This document shows, in pieces, positions 23,714-34,323 of a DNA stretch of 64,000 bases. Positions within the stretch are counted from its first letter, which is position 1, and each line of letters opens with the position of its first letter. The stretch is from Megalobrama amblycephala (Eukaryota > Chordata > Actinopteri > Cypriniformes > Xenocyprididae): positions 690,001-754,000 of the forward strand of contig NC_063061.1 of assembly GCF_018812025.1 (NCBI RefSeq), in the 5' to 3' direction. The notes under the pieces were generated by a model, which saw nothing but the letters and a program-made list of their open reading frames with translations, had not been told where the DNA came from and did no database searches. A program made the translations under genes and the position numbers.

Positions 23714-23748
<35 letters not shown>

Positions 23749-25455
23749 TGGGTGAGAACTGACATGCTGAAGCAGGGGTTCCAGGATACAGTTAAATATA
23801 TATTTTATTTAAAAATGAGGGTGGTTAAATAATGACAGTATTTTTATATTTAAGGTAACTTACAAACCAGTACTGTATGACTTCCTTTATTTGCCATTTT
23901 TAATTGCATTTTTAGAAGAAAGAAATTCATACAAATTTGGAACAACATGAGGGTGAGCAAATGATTGAATTTATATATTTGGATAACTTTTACTTTAACT
24001 GCTATAGTATTTCTTTTCATGAAACATCAAATACATCATTATCAACACTGTCTGGATTTTTAACACTTCAGTGCCATCACTTGTTTAATGTACCTAATAT
24101 ATCAGTTGAACATTGCTGTGAAACAGAAGCAAACATCTGGCAGCTTCTGTCCCATCTCCTAATTAAACATCTGCATCTGTTTTGTTTTATTATTTATTTC
24201 CTGCCATATTCAAATGAGGATAGTTAGGATTGTATGAAGCAATGAAAATTAAAAACAAAAAGTATTTCAAAAGTTTTATTTTTTTATTTTTTATTATTAC
24301 TTATTTTATTTCTGATGACAAAGCCATTTGTATGTTTGTGATGCACTCATGTTACTTTGCTGTGCAGTTTTTATTAAAGTAACCAGCCAAATGGCTGGTT
24401 GTTTTTATTGGTAACAGCTGCAATTTTTATGAGCAGTTCAGTTATGAAGAAATGCCAATTGGCTTTATTAATTTATTCCTCAGTAAGAAAGCTATCTCTG
24501 GTGTGCTAATAGTTTATTGCAATGCAGATGAAGTGTGAAAAAAAAAAAAAAAAGACCACCCTGCACTTTTGAGTAGAAAGTATTGCTTTTGTGTTTCATC
24601 TTATACAACCTTCATTGTACTCATATATTTATCATAAATTATCATGTGAGTCCTGGGGCATAAAAAGATAAATAGCAGTGACAATATCATTTTGTGACCT
24701 CATTTTGTATGGTTCTGTCTGGCATTTTCATCAAAAATGTGTACATAAACCTTGTCAGCGAAGGACACTTGTGTGGTTATTATACATTTCAAGGGGTCTA
24801 ATATATTTCAAAAAGCCAAAATTTCTGTCTTGCATATACATTTAGAATTATCTGTTAACATCCTTGTTGAAGGGCTACAGAAAATCCAAGTGCTATGAAC
24901 ACTCTAAAATCAGAGGATTAAATGGCCCCAAATGCTAAAGAGGCATTTGTTCAAAAGCCATGGGCACTTCTGAATACTACTCTCTATGTAATCACTTTGT
25001 GTCCTTCTTAAAGTTAGTTGCCCTCAACCTTACAGTATAACTTAAATAATAGAAGATAATTTTAAGTATTACCAAGTTTCGGGTAAGGGGTCGTGTTCAT
25101 ATATGGACATATGTCTGTCTTTTCCAGAACAAAAGTCATGCCAGGGCTCACATCGTTTTGCAACCTAAACTGGACTTGAAGTCCAAATATCTTTATGTTC
25201 CTACGCTTGTCATAACTTAAATTTGCTAAATGGTTAGCAATCCAAAGTACCCAATTCCATTTTTTGTTTAATTTTCTTATCAAATTGTCTTTTTAAATGT
25301 GGCCTCTATCAGACACTGTTCTGAACAAACAATGCTCCTAAACTGAGCCGACTTGCGTAAAACTTTTATTTTTTATTTGTTAAAATAAAAATTTTATTTG
25401 TTATATTTCATTGATTATAATCTATTAAAATGTATTGGTTTATAGTTTATAAAGT
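23331..25455. other. No gene recognised
   Basis: Holds poly(A) at about 23,599-23,611, a poly(T) run at about 23,719-23,745, a short Angel-like fragment (see 23,914) and a 20-bp palindrome at 24,381-24,400 (arms AACCAGCCA/TGGCTGGTT). Otherwise unique-looking AT-rich sequence. Confidence 0.45.
23914..23990 (-). mobile_element. Angel-like TTAA repeat fragment
   Basis: AGAAGAAAGAAATTCATACA then GGAACAACATGAGGGTGAGC is the antisense of the cyprinid repeat seen at 12,049 and 52,659. Only the outer part is left. Confidence 0.6.
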
Positions 25456-25655
25456 TTAAGGTAACTTAAAGCCATTATGTATAATGCATTATAAAGGCAT
25501 GCACAATTATGATACACTGTATCTTTTCATTAGTAATTGTAACCAAAGTTAAAATGCATAATAATATTTGCAGATTCCTTGTTACATTTTAAAATGGTTG
25601 TTTGTCTTCTTGTTTAATACATTATAAGTTGATAGATAAGTATTTAATGTATTAC

Positions 25656-25914
25656 TGCAACATGTATATGCTGGGTTCTGTTTTCATTGTGTTTTTGGTT
25701 CAGTCCCTGTGACCTAGTTTTCCCATGTTGTCTGATTAGTCATGCCATTCACTTGTGCCCTGTTTATCACTTATCTCATTTAGTTCCCTCATTTGTTCTA
25801 GTATATACAGTATACTTCCTGTGTCTTTCAGTGCCTTGTCCATTCTCGTCTATGTTTTGGACTACTTGGACTATTCCTGTTGTGTGCTTCATTCAACACA
25901 CACATTCCCTGACA
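25656..25914 (+). repeat. 5' LTR (259 bp)
   Basis: Bounded by TG and CA and collinear with the 3' LTR. It has a 9-bp insertion (TGACCTAGT region) and lacks the segment ATGTTTTACGTGG...TTGTTTATCAAATTC found in the 3' LTR (about 27,438-27,487). Confidence 0.88.
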
Positions 25915-26037
25915 GAAGAACAGACCAAGACAGTTATATTATTTGCGGCGTTTTCCCCTTTTATGTTTCTTTTGTTTTCTTTTCATGGACCTCCCTGCAG
26001 TTCAGGAAGCTCACACATGGGACTTTCTACATCTTAA

Positions 26038-27240
26038 GTGCCAGACGCACTACCCAGACACTACCGACTATTTTACCATGCGAGCCTGAGCAAGCGGTCG
26101 AAGGCATGCGCACCAGTGGACAGTCCAAAGAAGGATTTTGCCGTCTTCGTGGAGTGGGTACTGGTAAATAACAATTCGGCATTTACCATTGGCTGTACTT
26201 ACCAGTCCCACTCCACTGCTGCAAGAGACCAGCCATCCCCCATGGCCGCGACTGGCACAATGGAGTTTCCTGTGCCTGATGGAGTTTCCTGGGTTGGAAG
26301 GGGTCATCGCCCCAGAGCCTGGACCACTGCTAGAGTCTGACCAGGTGCGTGAGCCGTGCATCACTGAGGGAGTGCTTGTGGAGCTCGAGGGCTGGCAGGA
26401 AAGCCCTGCCCACTACCCCACCATTGTGAATGGGATGTCAGCAGTCTCTGGCATATATTTAGAGGAACTAAAGGACATTTTTGAGGTAAATTTGATGGAC
26501 TTTTTTTCCCCCCAGTCCCCCTGTATCTCCAGAGCTTCTATGAGTATCCTGAGTATCTCTGCATCTCCCACATGCTGTGAGGACCTGCCCAGTGTCTTCA
26601 GACCACCAGCTCCATCCAACACAGAGGATCCACTGTCTCCAACTTTAAACTTTGTGCCCATCGTTCCACCTTGGCCTGTCGACACATCGGCTCCACCCTG
26701 GCTTCTCCCTCCCTCTCTCGGCTCCACCAGAAACCATCGGCCATGTGGCTTCTCCGGGCTCCCTCATCCCTCCATCTTCGCCTTGGTAAGCCTACGACCT
26801 GTCTCCGCCTTGGGCTCCATCCGCCTTGCCCCCAGCCTCGCCTCCGTCCTCTGTCCCACTGGCTCCGCCTCTGTCCTTTGGTTATCTGGCTCCACCCCGG
26901 ACGCTCCCCTTCGCGGTCTCCAGTGGGCTCATCGGCCTGTCAGCTCCACCAGTGTCTCCATTTTCTGAAGCGGTATCTTCGTCAGTCGTCCACAGGGTGC
27001 ACTCCATCAAGACACCATGGTTACTCCCGCACTTCGACTCCACCTTGGGGCCTCGTCCTGGCTGGCCTCTGGATAAACATCTGGTTCCTCCTGCTCCTGG
27101 CTTCCCCTTGGCTACTTCCACCATCCACTCATCCTTGGACTAAGTTGTTTTTTCTGGACTCTTTTTTGATTTTCTTCTGTTCTTCGCCCTCTTCCAGAGC
27201 TCTCTCCCTAGCCCCTCAGTTGGTCTAGTTATGGCATGAG
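26038..27240 (+). pseudogene. Proline-rich gag-like protein of the LTR element, frameshifted
   Basis: Two overlapping frames give one protein. The first (26038-26340) has DFAVFVEWVLVNNNSAFTIG, an N-terminal motif I recognise from this repetitive cyprinid family. The second (26189-26968, open for 259 codons) has SDQVREPCITEGVLVELEGW, SGIYLEELKDIFEVNL and then a long Pro/Ser/Leu-rich tail with repeated PPWLLPPS- and PAPP-like segments; a third frame continues to about 27,228. It probably forms the particle or packaging protein. No CCHC knuckle or protease is visible. At least two frameshifts break it. The homology to true retroviral-type gag is inferred from position only. Confidence 0.6.
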
Positions 27241-27255
27241 GACACACCTTCTTTG

Positions 27256-27267
27256 GAGGGGGTGTAC
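27256..27267 (+). promoter_or_regulatory. Polypurine tract
   Basis: GGAGGGGGTGTAC immediately upstream of the 3' LTR is placed and composed as the plus-strand primer site of reverse transcription. Confidence 0.65.
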
Positions 27268-27544
27268 TGTAACATGTATATGCAGGGTTCTGTTTTCATT
27301 GTGTTTTTGGTTCAGTCCCTGTTGTCTGATTAGTCATGCCATTCACCTGTGCTTTGTTTATCACTTATCTCATTTAGTTCCCTCGTTTGTTCTAGTAAAT
27401 ACTCCCTGTGTCTTTCAGTTCCTTGTCCATTCTCATCTATGTTTTACGTGGTTGTGTTCTCCTATGTTTGGATTTGTTTATCAAATTCTTCTAACTTGGA
27501 CTATTCCTATTGTGTGCTTCATTCAACACACACGTTCCCTGACA
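27268..27544 (+). repeat. 3' LTR (277 bp)
   Basis: Begins TGTAACATG, ends CCCTGACA; collinear with the 5' LTR apart from indels. Confidence 0.88.
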
Positions 27545-27722
27545 ATTATAACTGTGAATACAATTACAATGCATTATAAGGTGCATTACAAGGCATAATT
27601 AATGCAGTAAAAAAAAAAAAAAAAATGTTATGTATTATATATGAAGGCTTTAATTAAAGTGTTACCAATATTTAAATAATAAAATCATTGAATATCAGTT
27701 AAAAGTTTGTCATAAATTACAA

Positions 27723-27724
<2 letters not shown>

Positions 27725-27814
<90 letters not shown>
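27725..27814. repeat. (TA)n microsatellite, about 45 units
   Basis: Uninterrupted TA dinucleotides; the next element begins directly at its right edge. Confidence 0.97.
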
Positions 27815-27816
<2 letters not shown>

Positions 27817-28365
27817 ACATGTTCTCCAACCAATACGACCATATAGGTCATTTGTCACTTCCCTGAAATACGACCCATAAGAGCGTTTACTAAAGTGGTG
27901 CCCCATCAACAACAGAACACTTTCATTTTAATGCATTGTTCCCTTTTATCTGCGTCATTTTTCGGGTTTCGCGTAGCTCAATTGGCAGAGCACTGCAATA
28001 ACGATATGCAATCGTGATCATGCAATCGTGGGTTCGATCCCAGGGAACACATGTGCTCATAAAGTATGTATGCACTATAAATCACTAAGGGTAGATTTAG
28101 GGATGGGGGTGGGTGTAGTCGTTAATAAAAAAATTGTTTTGCTAAATGGAAATAGGAGATATGGTGTAAAAAGTCCACACATTGCATTTAAATGAACGCG
28201 CATTTTGATTGGTAATGACAGTCATACGTAATTTCGTGACGACAGACGTAACACGACACTGTCATTATTTTTTACGGCCACTAGAGGGTGCATGACTTCA
28301 AAACGTAAATATAGGTCGTAATATGGTGCTTAGGGTCGTTTTTTTGGAGGACAGTCTGATATGAA
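27817..28365. mobile_element. Composite repeat with imperfect inverted ends around a tRNA-like sequence
   Basis: The left end ATGTTCTCCAACCAATACGACC and the right end GGTCGTTTTTTTGGAGGACAGT are imperfect inverted repeats. The motifs TACGACC and GGTCGTA recur inside each end. The interior holds a tRNA-like promoter segment. I could not tell whether this is a MITE that captured a SINE or a SINE-related family with palindromic flanks. Confidence 0.45.
27965..28052 (+). mobile_element. tRNA-derived SINE-like segment
   Basis: It contains an A box (TAGCTCAATTGGCAGAGCA, 27974-27992) and a B box (GGGTTCGATCCC, 28030-28041), followed by CAGGGAACACATG, a phrase that follows the tRNA head in a common cyprinid SINE. 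An 11-bp repeat ATGCAATCGTG occurs twice with a 14-bp period (28006 and 28020) in the anticodon/variable region, so it cannot fold as a normal tRNA. No acceptor stem closure or downstream poly(A) tail. Confidence 0.65.
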
Positions 28366-28370
28366 AAGTC

Positions 28371-31300
28371 GACACAAACCCTTGAGCAGTTAATTAAGTT
28401 TATTTTTTTTCTCTCTCTGAAATGTCACTTTGTTTTTCAGTGGCACTGGTTGTAATGTTTAATAAACAAAAATCACAAGACACAATGAACAATTTGATGT
28501 GAAAGATTTTTTTTTTTTTATACTTGTGAATCAGAATGTAAAATGTCAGATTTAGTATGATTTTCAGATTTCTGCCAAATGTAAGGAAAAAATTCAGATT
28601 TTGTTCCAGCCTAATATGATTTTTGACAAGGAGTTAACACTTTTGCTTTCAGAAACCCTGCAAAAAAATTTTTTACAGTCAGTTTCTCTCAAGATGGCAA
28701 TTTGCATGTCGCAATTCCCTCTGCTAGGCCGAGGAGAACGCGCTTGGCACATTGGGACTGCGCAGCATTACTGTGGTACTGACACCTGATCGGCCCTTAA
28801 AAATGAGTTTCTAGACATATGATTGTTCTTAATGTTCTTGACCATTTGACAAATAACCATGCGAATAAGGCATATTGTAAAATAAGTCTTATTTCCCTAC
28901 ACTGAAGGGAATCGCAGATAGCACCCACACAATCTGGATAGCGGGTGGTTTCTGAATAAGACACAGGTTTTTGAGCTTAAATACCACAGGCTAATATAGT
29001 GAAACTGAGTGGGTAATTTGCCCCAGAGTTTATGTGTCACAATTCATAAAATTGTCCACTCATTTCAGTTGGTCTCTCTGTAACCCCATACCGCATTAGC
29101 TTAGAGTGATGTATTGGCTTCTTTATAACCCATCAGGCTGTACTGTGTCCCTCCTGTGTGAGTTTAATATTGTATGAAATTATCCCCTACAAGCAAACGT
29201 TCATTAAGTCAGATGAGTTGTTATCTGGCTAACACTTTGCCTTTCATTAGACATTCCAACAGTCATCCATTGTAGGCTACGCTAATTACTGAACCCGGTG
29301 GCTGAAGACTTTCTTTTGGTCGCATCAGCGAGATTAAAGAGTGGCTGGGAAAACAGTACTTTTTTTTATGAATTTCTTAATTGCAGTGAAACCTACACAG
29401 CAGGTGGCGTTGAGAATTTGTGAGACCAACTTGGGTTGTCTAGTGCAGACACAGCAGCTGCTGCTGGCAAATGAAGAAAGATGGAGGAAATAAAAAATGA
29501 AGAAAAAACAGAAGGAAAAAAGAAAAGAGAAACGAAGGGCTAGACTGATCAAAGTATCTACAATCTGTTGAAAGGGGGCAGCTGGGAGATATCAAAGGTG
29601 CAGTTAACATGATGGTTAGAGGGTCTTTTATTTATAAAGCATGGTTGTGTTTAGGAGCTAAGTGGACAGGTGCAGTTTTCCCGGACAAGGGTCAGTCCGG
29701 ATTAAATGTGCTGATATTAAAAAAAGTACAAATCAATTAAATCGGTTTCAACTAAAGCAGTGCGGTCGCAGTAATTGAAGCAAGACAGGCTCGCTGCCAG
29801 GGGTTTCCATGACGACATTTATCTTCCGTTGGCGCAGTTTCTTTTTTTCCATTCTAGCTTAAGCTTCGTGTCTTAGACCTTCTAAATTCACATCGAACAG
29901 ATGGAGTGAGTGCTAGTAATATCCACCCTCCTGTGATGTGGGTGACAAGGGTCTGCAAAGTTTATTACATCATGATAAATGAGATTCGACCTCTGCTACA
30001 AACTGAGTTAACAACACTAGGACGTTTACACCACTCACTTGTCTGTGTTTGCTCTCTCTGTTCATACTATCATCATAGTATCGCACCCACATCGTGATAC
30101 ACTCATGATATACAGTTAACCCGTTTGAGAACTGAACAGAGAACACAACAGCATATCATCTAAAATCATCTGTTTTTATTGAAGTGTGATGTGTTTACAT
30201 CCTTTGCCTCTCACATAATGTATTTAGGTCATTATTCCCTTATTCATTGTCTTGCCCATGGGGACAGAATCCAACATTTTGTATTAAAAAAACTACATTA
30301 TTTCATTGACCAACGTGCTGAAGCATGCGTTCATATTGCATGCAATTTTATTGCTTCACTACAGTCTTTTTTATGTATAAAAAGGCATGCTGGAAAGGAA
30401 ATGAAGATGGGAAATCAATAGTGATTACATGCTCTAATTGGTTGTCTGAAAAGTATTTTTGAAACTCTGTTAGTTTGAATCACTTAGAGACAATGATTTT
30501 TATACTTTTCACATGGGAAACCTGACAGAAATCTTTTTACATAAGATTTGATACAAAAGAATATTATTTGGCTGATTTATAAAACTTTCAAAATGTTTCA
30601 CTCTATTTGTTCACTATAATTGTTGTCGGGATTTGCATGATTCATAATAAAAGCAACTATTAGCATTATGTTGTATATGATCTTTCAATTAATCATATAG
30701 ACAAAACAACTATATTGCCCTTTAATATACTTCCTTAATAAGGGGTTATTCGAGGATCTCAAGTGAGATCCCCAAACCCACCCCTAAACAAGAACCTGAT
30801 GTTTTGATCTAAGCCCTAGATACTGGCAGATGCCTCTGGCTTATGAAATCATATGGTTCAAGAAAAGCCTTATAAAACAAGATGCTGAAGATACTAGATC
30901 GTTAAGATGAGCAGCTAAAAATAACTTCAATGATGAGGAAAAGAAAGAGCAATGATGTGAATGCTCTGCGTCAGTTACACTAGCTAGTGTGCGGCAATCC
31001 TCTTCTCCTGATTAGCATTTCAAACATGACCTGAATTCAGACTTCAGCGAGTTCCTCTCTGTTCCAAAGCAAACCAGAGATGAGCAATTTATTTCATGGC
31101 TGATATTACCCAAAGCCATTTTTTTTTCTTTTCTTTTCCGATGGATTAGAGGTGAGTTAGCAGCTTGGCTTGTTCACACACACAACAACAACACACATTA
31201 GAGTTTATCACTGCCTGGATGAGTTGTGCAGTTAGCAGAGCACATTAGAGGGTCCCTCCTGAGCCCTGCCACTCAGTCTACGTTGAAATTATAACAGAGG

Positions 31301-31792
31301 CGAGACTGAACTGGCAGCTTTCCATGGGGAAAGAGTTTAAAACTGAGAACAGAACGGTTTCTCTATCTAGCCAACCCTGAATTTTAAGTCCCTTGCTGTT
31401 GGTGACAGCCTTTCCAGTCGTGATTAGGCCAGCGTGAGGTGATCGCAGCTGAGCTGTAATCACAGTAATGGGGTCGGCTTTCATTTCTGAACCAATCTGC
31501 CTACCTGATGAAATGCGGAGCTGTGATCAAAACCCCAAAGCTAGAGTATCAATAGCAGCATAGAATCCAATCAGAAAGAATATGGGAGGACTGCCATTAT
31601 AACAAGCAGAAGTGTCATGTCCATGCCAAAACTTCCAATAAAATTAGTTGTATCTTTGACGTATAGGTTGCAGGATGAAAAAGGTTTGTCTAAAACTTTG
31701 TCTAAAAAGATATCACATTGGAAAATGTCGAGTCACAGCTTCCACAGATCATTTGCTTTAAAGGAGTTATCAAACTTTTTAATACAACCAAA
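28371..31792. other. No gene recognised
   Basis: Mostly unique-looking sequence. 28,950-29,330 and 31,020-31,500 are less AT-rich than the surroundings and could hold conserved non-coding elements, but nothing in the sequence alone proves it. Short open frames give no recognisable protein. Confidence 0.4.
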
Positions 31793-32157
31793 ATACATTT
31801 GCTGCATCCCAATTCGCATACTATCCGTCCTAAACAGTATTCGAAAAAAGAATTAGTATGTCCCAAATCGTAATATTTTGAAACGAGTATTCCAAAGTTA
31901 CCCGGATGGTCTACTTTTTCTGGTTAGAATTCGAAATGCAGATCCGTGCACACTTCGAACCGCTAATATTGCCCATAACACATTGCGCTGTGGACGAGGA
32001 TTCAATTAGAACTACAAATACGAATAAAAAGTGTTAAAAAACTACAAATTACAAGCAGAGTGGTTAAAGGTGCTAAAGAGGATATTTTCGTCGACTGAGT
32101 ATTGGAACACGAGTGTTTACCACCGGCATTCGCTGTGTCGAGTTTTTTGGATTCATT

Positions 32158-32175
32158 ATGTCGGACTCACCGCAG
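32158..32175 (+). other. Candidate mini-exon (ATG plus splice donor) in a TTAA MITE
   Basis: ATG TCG GAC TCA CCG CAG encodes MSDSPQ and is followed directly by GTAACT, so CAG/GTAACT is a good donor. It parallels ATG exons with donors in three other TTAA elements of this window. Could be the relic first exon of the autonomous element. Confidence 0.35.
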
Positions 32176-32319
32176 GTAACTCATAATCTGCAGTTGTTAC
32201 TCCTGTCTCCTGACAAAAACATTGCATGCGGCGCCTGTGGAGTATGGAAAGTTACTGGAGCACGCAGCCGCGCTCGTCTCTCACGAGGAACGTCACGGCA
32301 GTGATTGACAAGCCAGAGG

Positions 32320-32356
32320 GCCAATCGTTTACGCGATGATCGCGTAAACGATTGGC
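32320..32356. promoter_or_regulatory. 37-bp near-perfect palindrome with opposed CCAAT boxes
   Basis: Arms GCCAATCGTTTACGCGAT and ATCGCGTAAACGATTGGC are perfect 18-bp inverted repeats around a single G. Each arm has CCAAT and CpG-rich TTTACGCG. It could be a bidirectional promoter element or a binding site; function is inferred only. Confidence 0.5.
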
Positions 32357-32805
32357 TGATGTTTATAAGGCCCTACCTCGTGCACAGATGATGTATATTA
32401 ATATTATTCATTTCAGTGCACCTAATAAATAGTCTTTTATCAGTTAGTAAAGACAGTTTCAAGTAATATTTCAAAAATGTATAAAACAAAACATCCTCTT
32501 TAGCACCTTTAAGATAAAGGGGCTTGAATGATTAATAATCAGTATTTAACCTGATGAAAAGATATTCATTAAATGTTATCCACATTATATTTCATCTGCA
32601 ACAGCATTGTGAACTTTTATAACGATGCGTTTGGTCATTAACTTTGAAATGCATCATTATGCAAAGATGAGGAGAGTTCTCCGCGTGAAAGACCCATGAC
32701 TGGCAGATAAACGTATGACTACATTTCTCTCCGAAACGGTAGGAAATTAAAATTAATTGAATGTGGAGGATTTTAACTGTGACATGATGATTTAAACAGT
32801 TACAG

Positions 32806-32999
32806 CAGTGGTCTCAAACTCAATTCCTGGAGGGCCACAGCTCTACACAGTTTAGCTCCAACCAGCTCCAACTCACACCTGCTTGGAAGTTTCTAGTAAT
32901 CCTGAAGACCTTGATTAGCTGGATCAGGTGTGTTTGATTAGGGTTGGAGCAAAACTGTGCAGAGCTGTGGGTCTCCAGGAATTGAGTTTGAGACCATTG
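32806..32999. mobile_element. hAT-like foldback MITE with perfect 8-bp target duplication
   Basis: It starts CAGTGGTCTCAAACTCAATT and ends AATTGAGTTTGAGACCATTG, flanked by AGTTACAG on both sides (32798-32805 and 33000-33007). Interior blocks CTGGAGGGCCACAGCTCT and AGAGCTGTGGGTCTCCAG pair. Same family as 17509-17679. Confidence 0.9.
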
Positions 33000-33224
33000 A
33001 GTTACAGGTTGCATAACTAAGCGACAGAACGTCTGTTAAAGACGCAATTATGATGAAGTTGTATGTCCCAAAGCTTGCATACTCTTCTGCTACACACTCA
33101 AAAGTATGTACTTTTTCTTTACAAAACAGGACGTAGTATAAGTAGGTGAATTGGGACGCAGCATACATTGTGATCGTTTAAATTCAGTTATATTTTACTT
33201 GTTTTGTAAAAAAAAGTTGCAGCA

Positions 33225-34070
33225 TTAACCCTTAAATGCATACCTCGGGTCTTTAGTGACCCGGGACATCATTCACTACCCTCCTCCTTGTTCATTTTTT
33301 TAAAGTTAGACATCAACCTTCTTGGTATTCCTCAATCAATTAATTATAAAGAATATAACAAGACAAAAAAATCATAAAATTATAAAAGAATGCATTTTTT
33401 TAATTCATTTTTTGTAAAAATTATATAGGGTCACTAACGACCCGAGGTGTGTATGAGTGTACGTATATTTTTTCTGCACAACAATAATTGAATCTTAGAT
33501 GATGGAATAAGTGCAATTCACCTTTATTCCACAAGGTGACAATGTCTGATGCACAATGCTGAAGTGACGACTCATTCAGACAGAAAACGAAATAATAAGA
33601 AAAACATTAAATGGCTCAGCGATTTACTGCAGAGCAAGTACTGAACGCAATCAAATATGACTGTAACTGTTACTGGATGGATCTGGTGAAGCTGTTAGCG
33701 ATCGGAATATTGATTTTGAATATGTTGAAAATTATATAGTTTTGAGAATACGTTTGAGATCGTGAATGGGCTCATATTTGTGACCTCAAACATAAAACTA
33801 GCCTATTATTTGCTGAATTTACTGGGAAATGAGCTCTGACGAGGACAGTGATGATGGCATAAAACATCTGCTCAAACTGAGCCTTTTCAAGCTCCAAAAG
33901 GTAACGAAATATGATTTATTTTATTCTTCTGTAATTGTTACTCTAATATCAGAGGAGTTTTATATTATCGCGACAGGTAGAGATCCTTCCGTGATAGATA
34001 TAGATCCGGGTCGATAAAGACCCGAATATGTAAGAATGATTGGCGAAACAGTCATGCATTTAAGGGTTAA
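33225..34070 (+). mobile_element. piggyBac-like non-autonomous element
   Basis: Bounded by TTAACCCTTAAATGCAT at the left and its perfect inverse ATGCATTTAAGGGTTAA at the right, with TTAA at both borders and CCC at the tips, as in piggyBac. It contains three copies of GGGTC-N6-GACCC (33247-33262, 33428-33443, 34008-34023) near the ends and a short acidic ATG exon at 33829-33900. Length is 838 bp between the TTAAs, too short for a transposase. It shares its right TTAA with the next element. Confidence 0.8.
33829..33900 (+). pseudogene. Acidic first-exon relic of a piggyBac-like transposase (candidate)
   Basis: ATG opens a 24-codon frame beginning MSSDEDSDDGIKHLL that ends exactly at AAG/GTAACG, a plausible splice donor. 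A short acidic N-terminus is common in piggyBac-like transposases, so this may be exon 1 left after internal deletion. No catalytic domain follows; beyond the donor the frame stays open for 38 more codons without recognisable content. The assignment depends on the element being piggyBac-like, which its termini support. It could also be chance. Confidence 0.4.
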
Positions 34071-34310
34071 AGGGGACATATCATGAAAATCTGACTTCTT
34101 CCATATATAAGTGCTATAATCGGGTGCATCTTCCAACCCAGAAAACGAGAAAAAGGACAATCCAGTAACTTTGTTTTGGCAAGCCTTTCTCTGCAAGCAT
34201 GAGCCGTTCAGATTTCGCTCCAATTGTGACTTAGGAATGGGATCTTATTATAATATTACCTCCCCTTAATTTGTATGTTTCCACCCACGGTGCCGCCATT
34301 ATGTTTTTAA
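34067..34310 (+). mobile_element. TTAA element fragment abutting the piggyBac-like element
   Basis: TTAAAGGGGACATATCATGA, AATCTGACTT and TGCAAGCATGAG match, in reverse, the right end of the element at 62267-62972. The TTAA at 34067-34070 is also the right border of the piggyBac-like element. The far end is lost or displaced by the hAT-like sequence at about 34,324. Confidence 0.7.
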
Positions 34311-34323
34311 CAGGGTACCAGTA

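Larger units (their letters stand above)
25656..27544 (+). mobile_element. Complete two-LTR, gag-only retrotransposon
   Basis: The 5' LTR (25656-25914) starts TGCAACATGTATATGC and ends CATTCCCTGACA. The 3' LTR (27268-27544) starts TGTAACATGTATATGC and ends CGTTCCCTGACA. Flanks are ATTAC (25651-25655) and ATTAT (27545-27549), a 4/5 target duplication. A polypurine tract TTTGGAGGGGGTGTAC directly precedes the 3' LTR. The 1.35-kb interior codes only for a proline-rich gag-like protein; there is no pol. It is the same family as the copy at 5.8-8.0 kb. Confidence 0.88.
25459..27668. mobile_element. MITE split by an LTR element
   Basis: The left end GGTAACTTAAAGCCATTATG and the right end CTTTAATTAAAGTGTTACC are imperfect inverted repeats, and TAATGCATTATAA occurs on both sides. 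The LTR element at 25,656-27,544 lies inside. This resembles a common fish MITE whose sequence is dominated by ATTATAA motifs. Outer limits are approximate. Confidence 0.55.
32064..32512 (+). mobile_element. TTAA-type MITE with 20-bp perfect terminal repeats
   Basis: Both ends read TTAAAGGTGCTAAAGAGGAT as perfect inverted repeats that include the TTAA target. The interior holds a 37-bp palindrome with CCAAT boxes (32320-32356) and a short ATG mini-exon followed by a splice donor (32158-32175). TTAA insertion suggests the piggyBac or Kolobok superfamily. Confidence 0.85.
31801..33162. mobile_element. Outer MITE of a three-element nest
   Basis: The ends GCTGCATCCCAATTCGCATA and GTGAATTGGGACGCAGC are inverted repeats. 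Flanks ATACATTT (31793-31800) and ATACATTG (33163-33170) agree at 7 of 8 bases, suggesting an 8-bp duplication of hAT type. Inside lie a TTAA element (32064-32512) and a hAT-like MITE (32806-32999), both with intact insertion scars, so this element is the oldest of the three. Confidence 0.75.

Noticed and set aside
23552..23755. Open frames ending in long Phe runs
   Set aside because: Created by a poly(T) run.
24381..24400. 20-bp palindrome as a transcription terminator
   Set aside because: No gene context; hairpin terminators of this kind are bacterial. Listed only as a structural curiosity.
27965..28052. Functional tRNA gene
   Set aside because: A and B boxes are present, but the internal duplication and lack of a closing acceptor stem rule out a normal tRNA.
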